From: DATBFG01 sp036558645
GTDB lineage: Bacteria > Acidobacteriota > Terriglobia > Terriglobales > Acidobacteriaceae
Assembly (NCBI GenBank): GCA_036558645.1
Contig: DATBFG010000093.1
Coordinates: forward strand, 1 to 40,106
Reading direction: 5' to 3'
Length of the DNA stretch: 40,106 bases
The notes under the pieces are model-generated. The model had not been told where the DNA came from. It ran no database searches and saw only the letters and a list, made by a program, of their open reading frames with translations. The translations under genes were made by a program, and so were the position numbers. Below are positions 31,151-39,465 of this stretch, one piece after another (position 1 is the first letter of the stretch; every line of letters begins with the position of its first letter).

Positions 31151-33079
31151 ATGAATCCCAAAGTAGTTGGTATTAGCGGTCCCTTAAAAGGTTCAGTTCT
31201 GCCTCTACCCGAGGGCGAGGCGTCGATTGGGCGCGACTCCTCGAATGATCTGTGGGTGACAGATCCTTCTCTGTCACGCCGACACTGTGCCTTGATTCGG
31301 ACCGGCGATCAGATCGTTCTCCGCGATCTTGAGAGCCGCAACGGCACCATCGTCAACTCAGTTCCGGTAGCCGAACAGCAACTGCAACATGGAGATCAGA
31401 TTTCGCTGGGCGACTCGATTGTGGTCTTTCTTACGAAAGACGATCCAAGCCAGTTCACTCGGAGCCGGGTTCAACTTACTGACACCGCCGACATCGCAGA
31501 CACCTCACTGCTGCTGCGGCAGGAAGACTCCGTCTACTTACATTCCGAAAGGCTTGCTGAGATGCCCGCCAGCGCTCGTTTGACGCGTGACTTGAATTCG
31601 TTGCTCAAGATTTCCACGGCTATCGGTAGTATTCGTGATCTTGAATCTTTGCAGTGGCAGCTTCTGGGTTTCATCTTTGACGTAGTTCCGGCTGATCGAG
31701 GCGCCGTTCTGGTTTGCGACACACCTGAGGAATTCGTCGCCGCCTACGCTTGGGATCGTGTCCTTGGACCCGGGCACCCCGTCCCTGTTAGCCGCACTAT
31801 CATCAAAAGGGTATTCAACGAAGGCGCTGGGATTGTTGTGAGCGACTCGATTAACGCCGAGGCTTTGGAATCGATTCCGACTCTGTCAGACCTGCAGGTC
31901 CGTTCACTCTTATGCGTTCCGTTGCTAACGGACAAGAAAGTGATCGGCGCGATTTATTTGGATAGCCGTACCGAGAACCAGGTATTCGATGAGAATCATC
32001 TCCAGGTAATGACCGCCGTCGCAGGTATCTCGAGTCTTGCCGTGGACAATGTGCGCCACTGGGAGCGCCTCCAGTTGGAGAATCAGGACCTCCGCGCCGA
32101 GATAGATTTCGAACACAACATGGTGGGGAACAGTCCCGCCATGCGGGAGGTCTACGAGTTCGTTCGTCGGGTAGCTCCCACGGACTCAACAGTGTTGATC
32201 TACGGAGAAAGTGGTACTGGCAAGGAGCTTGTGGCTCGCGCCTTACACCGAAATAGCTCGCGAGTGGAGAATGCGTTTGTTGCCATCAACTGTGCCGCGA
32301 TCGCCGAGACACTTCTGGAGAGCGAGCTTTTTGGCCATGAGCGAGGTGCCTTTACGGGTGCCGCCACGCAAAAGAAGGGCAAGATTGAAATCGCCGAAGG
32401 CGGAACGCTTTTCTTGGATGAGATCAGCGAACTAGCGCCCTCCCTGCAAGCGAAGCTCTTGCGGGTTCTACAGGAGCGGGAGTTTGAGCGCGTCGGAGGA
32501 ACCCGATCGTTCAAACTTGATGTGCGTGTGATAGCTGCGACGAACAGGGATCTCCACACAGCCATCAATTCCGGTAAGTTTCGTGCAGACCTGTTCTATC
32601 GACTGAATGTGGTCGGAGTTACGATGCCTCCCCTGCGGGACCGACGTGACGACATTCCTGTCCTTGCCGAGCACTTCATATCGAAAGCGAGTCGTAAGTG
32701 CAAAACTCGAACGAAACCCCTATCGGGCGATGCACTGGCATGCCTGATGAGCCACGATTGGCCCGGGAACGTCCGTGAACTGGAAAATGCAATCGAACGT
32801 GCCATGGTTCTCGGAGTCAGCGATACCATCCTGCCGGACGATCTCCCGGACGGAATGCTCGAAGCTGGACCGAACAGCTCCGACCCTGGTGCGCAATACC
32901 TTGGCACGATCAAAGAAACCAAGAAAGCGCTCGTTCTGCAGGCTCTACAGCAAGCGAATGGAAACTACATTGAGGCCGCGAAGATTCTGGGAATGCATCC
33001 GAATTCGTTACTCCGTCTGATCCGGAATCTTGACTTGAAGGCCGCGAGGGCATGGATTTCTTCAGCCCCGCGGCAATAA
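31151..33079 (+). CDS. Sigma-54 activator with FHA and GAF domains
   Basis: A 642-residue enhancer-binding protein. The N-terminus is an FHA domain (about 1-100: SIGRDSSNDLWVTDPSLSRRHC, LESRNGT), which binds phosphothreonine. A GAF domain follows (about 145-300), then the AAA+ domain with Walker A GESGTGKE near 351, the sigma-54 contact loop GAFTGA (399-404), Walker B GGTLFLDEI near 417 and the arginine finger region FRADLFYRLNVV. The C-terminus is a Fis-type helix-turn-helix (NYIEAAKILGMHPNSLLRLIRNL). It therefore activates transcription with sigma-54, under control of FHA-bound phosphorylation and a GAF ligand. ATG 31151 is preferred to GTG 31142. It diverges from the exported-protein gene that has a -24/-12 promoter and ends 1 base before the convergent amidotransferase gene. 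Confidence 0.93.
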   Translation: MNPKVVGISGPLKGSVLPLPEGEASIGRDSSNDLWVTDPSLSRRHCALIRTGDQIVLRDLESRNGTIVNSVPVAEQQLQHGDQISLGDSIVVFLTKDDPSQFTRSRVQLTDTADIADTSLLLRQEDSVYLHSERLAEMPASARLTRDLNSLLKISTAIGSIRDLESLQWQLLGFIFDVVPADRGAVLVCDTPEEFVAAYAWDRVLGPGHPVPVSRTIIKRVFNEGAGIVVSDSINAEALESIPTLSDLQVRSLLCVPLLTDKKVIGAIYLDSRTENQVFDENHLQVMTAVAGISSLAVDNVRHWERLQLENQDLRAEIDFEHNMVGNSPAMREVYEFVRRVAPTDSTVLIYGESGTGKELVARALHRNSSRVENAFVAINCAAIAETLLESELFGHERGAFTGAATQKKGKIEIAEGGTLFLDEISELAPSLQAKLLRVLQEREFERVGGTRSFKLDVRVIAATNRDLHTAINSGKFRADLFYRLNVVGVTMPPLRDRRDDIPVLAEHFISKASRKCKTRTKPLSGDALACLMSHDWPGNVRELENAIERAMVLGVSDTILPDDLPDGMLEAGPNSSDPGAQYLGTIKETKKALVLQALQQANGNYIEAAKILGMHPNSLLRLIRNLDLKAARAWISSAPRQ

Positions 33080-33080
33080 C

Positions 33081-33851
33081 TCAGGTGAGAATGCCGTCGT
33101 CGAGCTTTTTCTTCGCCCAGTCGGCCGCCGCCTGTACGAAGGCGATAATCAGTGGATGTGGGTCTTTGGGCTTTGAGGTGAGCTGCGGCTGGAAAAGCGT
33201 GGCAACAAAAAACTTGTGAGTCGGAGACTCAATAGCCCGCGCTTCTCCTTGCTCGCCTCGTGCCACAACCGGGAATCCTGCCTCCATGGCGCACCACTCA
33301 AATTCGGGATTCAGTTCGAAATTGCAGTGGAACGCCTCAGAAACTACTTCCTTCGCATAGAACGACTGCAGATAGGATCCCGGTCTCAAGCGGATTTCCG
33401 GCACGACACCGGAGAGCTTGGGAGAACCCTTCTTGCGGTCTGGTACCGCACAAGCAACTGGGTAAATGATGATGTTCTTGGAGCCGGAATTATTTTCAGC
33501 TGAGTCCGCATCGGCAATGCCAACCACGTTCCGGGCAAACTCGATCAGCGCGTATTGAAATCCACCGCAGGTCCCCAGAAAGGGCCAGTCACGGCGACGT
33601 GCAAACTCTATACCCTTGAGCATGCCGCTCATGCTCTTATACGGACTGCCCGGGGCAGCCCACAGACCGTCGAAGCTTTCGAGCAAACGCTCCGCATCCG
33701 AAGCATCCAGCGACTCCGTGGGAATCCATTTCGAGTCAACAGGAAGCCCTAACTTGGCAGCCGCGTGCTCGATGGAGGCGGCCACTGACGGAAGCGTTGG
33801 GGACTTGGCGTCATAATCGCCCAGAATGCCGATGCGAATGGCGTCATCCAC
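33081..33851 (-). CDS. CTP synthase C-terminal-like amidotransferase with degenerate triad
   Basis: A 256-residue class I glutamine amidotransferase-like protein, resembling the C-terminal glutaminase half of CTP synthase. I recognise it as the family named 'CTP synthase C-terminal region-related (seleno)protein'. GTCGGFQYALIEFARNV gives the nucleophile C95. The position of the catalytic His and Glu, which in CTP synthase reads FHPE, is here FQPQ (220-223), so both residues are lost, while the flanking FVAT and DPHPL are kept. It may therefore bind, but not hydrolyse, glutamine, or act differently. The start is GTG 33851 with no SD; TAGAAT lies 6 bases upstream (33858-33863). It is convergent with the FHA activator, 1 base apart. 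Confidence 0.85.
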   Translation of the reverse strand: MDDAIRIGILGDYDAKSPTLPSVAASIEHAAAKLGLPVDSKWIPTESLDASDAERLLESFDGLWAAPGSPYKSMSGMLKGIEFARRRDWPFLGTCGGFQYALIEFARNVVGIADADSAENNSGSKNIIIYPVACAVPDRKKGSPKLSGVVPEIRLRPGSYLQSFYAKEVVSEAFHCNFELNPEFEWCAMEAGFPVVARGEQGEARAIESPTHKFFVATLFQPQLTSKPKDPHPLIIAFVQAAADWAKKKLDDGILT

Positions 33852-33996
33852 GCTGACATTCTACTGGACCCCCGCCACAGTCGGCAGGTACCAGAGTGCT
33901 ATGGGTTTAGTAGGAAGGTACTTGTCTCTGGCCGGCAATTAGCTGGCTATTCTTACGACATTTGGTGCGGGGTAGCCGCGACAACATGTCTTGTAC

Positions 33997-35163
33997 CTAT
34001 CGGGCGAGAACGGCACGCTCTTTCAGAATCTCGTCCACAATCGTGATCGCAGTCTCCAGTTCCTCGTCCGTGTTGTAGAAATGGGGGGACATGCGAACCC
34101 CGGCCTTCGGACGCCAGTCGACCAGTACGTCGCGCTTCAACAGTTCGCGACAGACATCCTGCGAGTCGGGCATCTCGATCGAAACTGTGCCGCCACGCTT
34201 TTCCGGATCACGCGGTGTATTCACCTTCCAACCACGTTGGTCTACCAATTCGATAAGTCGCGCTACCTGTCGCTTCGATTTCGCGCGGATCTTGTCGACT
34301 CCGACTTCGGAGACGACTTTTAATCCCGGACCCGCGGCTTCAAGCGCCGGAATGTGAGGCGTTCCGTTCATAAAACGGTACGGCGGATCCGTGTATCGGT
34401 TAGGCCCAACTTCAAAGGCGAATTGGTTCTGATGCGCAGTCCAACCTGTGAATTTCGGCTTAAGTTTATCTCCAAGGTCGGGTCGCACGTACAGATAGGC
34501 AACTCCGGGTCCTCCACATAACCACTTCAAGACGCCGCCGCAAGCGAAGTCTGTACCAAGCGTCTGCAAGTCAACGGGCACGGTTCCCAGTGATTGAAAC
34601 GTATCGAGGACCACATAAGCACCAACTCTATGCGCCTTCTCAATGATCGCTTTGGCATCGTTGATGTAAGCGCTTCGGAAGATCACATGCGAAACCGGCA
34701 CCAGCAGAGTTGTTTCGTCAATGGCATCCAGCAAACGCTCCGTGGGAACTGTGATGCCATCGTCGGTTTTCACCATGTGGACACGGGCACCATATGCCTG
34801 ATGGGCCTCCCAGAAATACATTACGGAAGGAAAGTTCATGTCGGTGTAAACGACCTTGTTACGCTTGCCGGAGAAGTCGAAGCAGGAAGCTATGATTGCC
34901 TGGCATGTAGTGACGTTCTGGTGGGTTGAAACAGAATTCATCGGGGCATTCATGAGCCAACCAATGGCATTGCCTACCTCAGCCGCTAGCATCCACCAGC
35001 GCTCTTCCCAGGCGCGGACTCCGCGAGTGGCCCATGTATCCGCATATCCCTTCATTGCGTCATAAACACCGCGCGGCATGGCGCCAAGAGAATTGCTGAT
35101 CAGATAAGTGGTTCGTTCCAGGATCGGGAACTCTGAGCGATAGCGCAGAAGGTCGTCAGGCAT
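33997..35163 (-). CDS. Class V aminotransferase fold PLP enzyme, kynureninase-like
   Basis: A 388-residue fold-type I PLP enzyme with VLDTFQSLGTVP (PLP-ring Asp187) and the Schiff-base lysine K213 in GGVLKWLCGGPG. The general layout, including YLISNSLGAMP at the start and the FTGWTAHQNQFAF segment, resembles kynureninase and the cysteine desulfurase-like 'aminotransferase V' proteins. Kynureninase cleaves kynurenine to anthranilate, but the sequence alone does not prove this substrate. The amino acid permease gene lies 47 bases upstream on the same strand, which fits amino acid use. ATG 35163 has no SD; TACAAT lies 7 bases before it (35171-35176). Confidence 0.82.
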   Translation of the reverse strand: MPDDLLRYRSEFPILERTTYLISNSLGAMPRGVYDAMKGYADTWATRGVRAWEERWWMLAAEVGNAIGWLMNAPMNSVSTHQNVTTCQAIIASCFDFSGKRNKVVYTDMNFPSVMYFWEAHQAYGARVHMVKTDDGITVPTERLLDAIDETTLLVPVSHVIFRSAYINDAKAIIEKAHRVGAYVVLDTFQSLGTVPVDLQTLGTDFACGGVLKWLCGGPGVAYLYVRPDLGDKLKPKFTGWTAHQNQFAFEVGPNRYTDPPYRFMNGTPHIPALEAAGPGLKVVSEVGVDKIRAKSKRQVARLIELVDQRGWKVNTPRDPEKRGGTVSIEMPDSQDVCRELLKRDVLVDWRPKAGVRMSPHFYNTDEELETAITIVDEILKERAVLAR

Positions 35164-35210
35164 GTCGGCTATTGTACTGCGCTTTCATTGTCGGGAAGGC
35201 CTGCAACAGA

Positions 35211-36578
35211 TTACGCCCTCATGGGGCCTTTCCTTCGAGATTGGATTATGTAATAGGCGACTGTGAGAATGACAAGGTACGCAAGTGCACTTATCAGATT
35301 CACCCGCGAATCCCACCAGCCCTTGAGCACAACCCCCGTCACCACCACCAATCCGATCATCGATCCCCACCGGCCAGTGATGGATCGCACCGGAAGTTCC
35401 GCCAATTGTCGTTCGGTTAGCCGCTTTCTAAAACTGATGTGCGCCGCTAAAGAGACCAGCCACGAAAGGATCATGCCGAAGAACGCGGCCCGCAGAATAT
35501 AAACGAAGGCATCTCCGGGCACCCACTTCTCGAGAACAAGCGCTACGACGATCCCGAAAGACGAAACTAGAAGCGCCAGACGAGGAGATCCCGCCTGGTT
35601 GAGTTTTCCGAATGCGGCCGGCGCCCAGCCGCTTCGCGCCAAAGAAAACAGCATTCGGGAGGAAACATACAAAGCGGCGTTCGCTCCTGACAACGCGGCG
35701 GTTAGAACCACGAAATTCATGAGCGTGCTCGCACCGGGAATATGTACGGATCGAAAAACGGTAACAAACGGACTCTCGGTTACGCCGGCATGATTCCAAG
35801 GCATGACTCCGACCAGCACGATGATGGCGCCGAGGTAAACCAGGCTCAGAGTAAGAAAAGTCATGCGTACAGCCTTGCCGATATCCGCCTTCGATCGCGA
35901 CTCACCTGACGTCACGGCAACGAATTCCACCCCGCCGAATGTATAAATCGCGAATGTCATGGCCAGGAATAAGGCCAAGCCGCCCATTGGAAAGAACCCG
36001 CCTTGGGTTGTGTACTGTTGTGGCGCGTGACCGGTGAGTAGCAGGCCCGCTCCCAGCACAACGAATGCGGCAATGGTGACAACCTTCACCATGGCGAACC
36101 AGTATTCGAAGTGGCCGTACGATCCCACGCTGCGGAAATTCAACAGTAACAGGACCAGAGAAAACGCAAGAGCCCAGACGAAAGAAGGCGCTCGAGGAAA
36201 CCAATAGGCCATGTAGGTTGCCGAGGCGACGACTTCGGCTCCGATCGACATCGCAATCGCGGCCCAATATCCTGCGCGCGAGATGAATCCGCAGTATTCG
36301 TTGAGATAGAGATCCCCGTAAACTCCAAATGACCCCGCCGCCGGATGTGCACAGGCCAACTCACCGAATGCCATGGTGACTGTTAAGTTGATAAACGCGG
36401 CGAGCAGGAAGGAAAGTATCACCGCCGGTCCCGCAACCTGAATGGCAGCTGCGGAACCGAGCAGTAATCCTGTGCCAATGGAGCCTCCAACGGCCACCAT
36501 CGTCATCTGTCCTGCCGTGAGTTGATGCTTTAGGCCTTTCTCCTGCTGAAGTTCCTGGCTCGAAGCGGCGGCTGGCAT
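35211..36578 (-). CDS. APC-superfamily amino acid permease
   Basis: A 455-residue permease of the amino acid transporter (AAT) family with about twelve membrane helices. The consensus GGSIGTGLLLGS in helix 1, FGELACAHPAAGSFGVYGDLYL and FTFGGVEFVAVTSGESRSKADIGKAV are characteristic. It takes up amino acids with protons. ATG 36578 was chosen; GTG 36590 is 4 codons further upstream. The gene is followed after 47 bases by the kynureninase-like gene. Confidence 0.9.
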   Translation of the reverse strand: MPAAASSQELQQEKGLKHQLTAGQMTMVAVGGSIGTGLLLGSAAAIQVAGPAVILSFLLAAFINLTVTMAFGELACAHPAAGSFGVYGDLYLNEYCGFISRAGYWAAIAMSIGAEVVASATYMAYWFPRAPSFVWALAFSLVLLLLNFRSVGSYGHFEYWFAMVKVVTIAAFVVLGAGLLLTGHAPQQYTTQGGFFPMGGLALFLAMTFAIYTFGGVEFVAVTSGESRSKADIGKAVRMTFLTLSLVYLGAIIVLVGVMPWNHAGVTESPFVTVFRSVHIPGASTLMNFVVLTAALSGANAALYVSSRMLFSLARSGWAPAAFGKLNQAGSPRLALLVSSFGIVVALVLEKWVPGDAFVYILRAAFFGMILSWLVSLAAHISFRKRLTERQLAELPVRSITGRWGSMIGLVVVTGVVLKGWWDSRVNLISALAYLVILTVAYYIIQSRRKGPMRA

Positions 36579-36620
36579 GGTGCGATGCACGCTCGGACGT
36601 ATACCAAAATCAAACCATTC

Positions 36621-36648
36621 TTGCCAGTTTCGACAACGTCTTGATAAT
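36621..36648 (+). promoter_or_regulatory. Promoter of the TPR-GAF gene
   Basis: TTGCCA (36621-36626) and GATAAT (36643-36648) are 16 bases apart. The predicted start at about 36655 would give a leader of about 105 bases to the ATG at 36759, or about 11 to the alternative ATG at 36666. Confidence 0.5.
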
Positions 36649-36758
36649 GGCGCTTCCCCGCGAAGATGACCTTCGTAACAACGTCTGGCCGTTACTTGAT
36701 TGTCTCGGCTTTGGCGGGGGTCGATAATTTTGATGGGTTAGCTCCGCCCCATTTTTCC

Positions 36759-39338
36759 ATGGCTGAAACTCCCAATCGGCTGGACCGCGCTGAACTCTCC
36801 AGGCGAATGGAGCGTGCCGAAAAGCTCCTTCAAAAGGGAAAGACTCTCGATGCCCTCGAAGAGTATCTGCAGATTCTGGCTGCAGATACAGAGAACGATA
36901 CGGTTCGCAACATGGCCGCCGATCTCTGCTTGTCGTTGCAGCGCACTCCTGAGGCTGTCCGCTTGCTGGGAGAACTATTTGATCACCAGGTGCAAGCGGG
37001 AGACGGGACTCGGGCCAGCCTTACCTACAAGAAACTAGCCCGTTATGTGAACCCGACCTGGGAGCAGAAGCTCAGCTTCGGCCAGCTTCTGGAGAACTCA
37101 AATCGCAAACTTGCGGTTGAGACCTACGAAAATGCATTTGCAGAGCTGACGTCGCAAGCGCGCCAGCCCGACTCGCTCATCGTTCTAAAACGCATCGTTG
37201 CTCTCGATTCGAAACAACAGAATTTCATACGCCTCGGCGAGTTGTCTTCGGAACTCGGCGATAACAAGGGCGCTGCGGCTGCATTTCTGCAAGTCGCGCA
37301 GTTGGCCGAGGCTGCCAAGGAAAATGCCGCTCCTTGGTTCGAGCGAGCCTATACCGAAGATCCTAACGATCCCGACATGGCCCTGGCCTATGGAAAAAGT
37401 CTCACTGCGCAGGGACAGGTTGGCGCCGCTATCTTCGTACTCGAACCGCATGTGTCGGCGGGAAATCCATCCCCAGAGTTGCGCGACACTTATGCCAAGA
37501 CCCTGATCGCGGCCAACCGGTTGACAGAGGCCGAACCTTTGGTTTGGCAGATGCTTGAGCAGAATCCGCAGCGTGTGCACGAAGTAGCTAATTTGATTGG
37601 CCTTTTCATCGATGGTGAGCAGGACGCCGAGGCTGTGGCGCTCGCTCGCAAGCTGGAGCAATTCCAACGACGGCGCGGAGAGCGACGTTCATTCGTTGCG
37701 ATGATGCAGGAGTTGGCAGGGGCGCATCGTGCTTCTCCCGACGTGCTGGAATTCATGAGCGAGCTGTTCAATTCCTCCAACCGGGAGGGCGACTATTGCC
37801 AGACGCTGCTGAAGCTCTTCGATCTTCACTACAGCATGGGAAATTATTCGAAGGCTGCCGACTGTCTGGATCGCGCCATAGAGGTCGACGCTTATGAGCC
37901 AGGGCACCAGAAGCGCTTTGAGATGCTGCAGGGCAAAGTCGACGACAGCAGGTACAAGGTCATCGCGTCGCGCTTGTCGGGCATGAGCACTTCCGTGGTG
38001 CAAACTGCGCCTACGGAACCCACCCTCGGAGCGGCTGCACTCCAGGATCTGATGCTTCAGGCTGAAATCCTGGTGCAGTATGGCATGCGTTCAAAAGCCA
38101 TTGAACGCTTGCAGAGAATCCAGGAACTCTTTCCTCACGAGGAAGACCGAAATCAGGACCTCCAGCAACTATATTTGTCCGCGGGAATGACTCCGCGCTA
38201 TGCAGGATCGGTGCCGGTTCCGCAGGCACCGGCAGCTTCAGTGGCGCCGCCCGCAGCTCAAGCCCCGGCCGCGCCCGCTGCATCTCCTGCCCCCGAGCCG
38301 ACGAGCGACGTGACCCACTTTACGCGTGTGGCAGAAATCACCCGCAAGCTCTACCGGCAAGGAAATGCCGATGCGGTGCTCACCGTGAGTGCTCAGGAGA
38401 TTGGAAGTCAATGGAAAGTGACGCGCTGCATCGCAGCTATGCGAAAGCCGGGTCTCCCGCCAACCGCCGCCAAGGAATACGGCGCGGACGGCAACAAGCC
38501 GGCCACGACAAGCGTGCTGGCAAGAGTTGTAACAGCTCTGCAGGATCTCGCGATCCAGAAGGGTGCAGTGACCATTTCCGACGCTCCCGGAGCGCCGGAA
38601 CTGCAATCCGTTCGGGAGCCGATCAGCGAACTCGGCATTCATTCTCTGCTTGCATTACCGCTGATTGATGGTCCCGACCACGTCGGTGTTCTCATCCTCA
38701 TGGATAATCATTCTCGTGGCTGGCATTCGAGCGATATCGTCGTGTTGAAAACCATCAGCGATCAGATCGTTGTCGCGCTCAACAATGCAGGCCTGCGGCG
38801 CCTGGTGAAGAATCTTTCCGTAACTGACGAACAGTCCGGATTGCTGAAGCGGCAATCCTATCTCGATTTGCTCATGGCAGAAACCCATCGCGCCATACAG
38901 CAGTCCACGCCCATTACCTTGCTGTTGATGCAGTTCGGCAAGCACATGGTGAAAGAGATCGGTACTGCGGCGGCAGAGGCCATCATGCGGCAGGTTGGAC
39001 AACTTTTCGCCGCAAACATTCGCCAGAATGACCTTGCCTTCCGTTACGACACCGCCACTGTTGCCCTCGTGCTCGGCGAGACCGGGGAGAAAGAAGCATT
39101 GCTCGCGGTCGAGAAGTTGCGCAAGCTCCTTTCTGGCGTTCATATGCCCGAATCGCAGGATCCAGTTCCAATTAACGTCGGCTTAGCTGAGGCTGTAGTT
39201 CGCGCTCAGTTCGACGCCGTAGACATCGTCACCGAAGTGATCAATCGGGGCGAGTTAGCCCTCGACATGGCAATCGCCCAGGGAACCGGCAAGCCGGTTG
39301 TTCTCGCGGCGCTCCAATCCTCCGCTGCCGTCGCATGA
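36759..39338 (+). CDS. TPR protein with GAF and degenerate GGDEF domains
   Basis: An 859-residue cytoplasmic protein. Residues about 10-440 are TPR-like helical repeats (for example ERAEKLLQKGKTLDALEEYL near the start and YSKAADCLDRAIEVDAYEPG). An Ala/Pro-rich linker (about 486-516) leads to a GAF-like domain (about 517-690: LGIHSLLALPLIDGPDHVGVL) and a GGDEF-like domain (about 690-845). In the latter the signature is RYDTATVAL instead of GGDEF, and the metal-binding Asp is also absent (LLLMQF), so cyclase activity is not expected; it may bind c-di-GMP or act as a scaffold. The start at 36759 (MAETPNRL) is preferred as the TPR region begins there; ATG 36666 adds 31 residues. It is divergent from the permease gene. 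Confidence 0.82.
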   Translation: MAETPNRLDRAELSRRMERAEKLLQKGKTLDALEEYLQILAADTENDTVRNMAADLCLSLQRTPEAVRLLGELFDHQVQAGDGTRASLTYKKLARYVNPTWEQKLSFGQLLENSNRKLAVETYENAFAELTSQARQPDSLIVLKRIVALDSKQQNFIRLGELSSELGDNKGAAAAFLQVAQLAEAAKENAAPWFERAYTEDPNDPDMALAYGKSLTAQGQVGAAIFVLEPHVSAGNPSPELRDTYAKTLIAANRLTEAEPLVWQMLEQNPQRVHEVANLIGLFIDGEQDAEAVALARKLEQFQRRRGERRSFVAMMQELAGAHRASPDVLEFMSELFNSSNREGDYCQTLLKLFDLHYSMGNYSKAADCLDRAIEVDAYEPGHQKRFEMLQGKVDDSRYKVIASRLSGMSTSVVQTAPTEPTLGAAALQDLMLQAEILVQYGMRSKAIERLQRIQELFPHEEDRNQDLQQLYLSAGMTPRYAGSVPVPQAPAASVAPPAAQAPAAPAASPAPEPTSDVTHFTRVAEITRKLYRQGNADAVLTVSAQEIGSQWKVTRCIAAMRKPGLPPTAAKEYGADGNKPATTSVLARVVTALQDLAIQKGAVTISDAPGAPELQSVREPISELGIHSLLALPLIDGPDHVGVLILMDNHSRGWHSSDIVVLKTISDQIVVALNNAGLRRLVKNLSVTDEQSGLLKRQSYLDLLMAETHRAIQQSTPITLLLMQFGKHMVKEIGTAAAEAIMRQVGQLFAANIRQNDLAFRYDTATVALVLGETGEKEALLAVEKLRKLLSGVHMPESQDPVPINVGLAEAVVRAQFDAVDIVTEVINRGELALDMAIAQGTGKPVVLAALQSSAAVA

Positions 39339-39465
39339 AATCTTCCGCGCCCTGTCTGTAACCGCATCAGCCCCTTGCTTCCGTTGCTGGCGGAAATCTT
39401 CAACTGACTGTTAAACTAACCAGTTTGCTTAGTCCCCTCAGAGCTCATCTGAAGTCAGGAACTCG

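Noticed and set aside
33540..33580. Possible selenocysteine at the amidotransferase nucleophile
   Set aside because: The codon at residue 95 is TGC, an ordinary cysteine codon, with no in-frame TGA.
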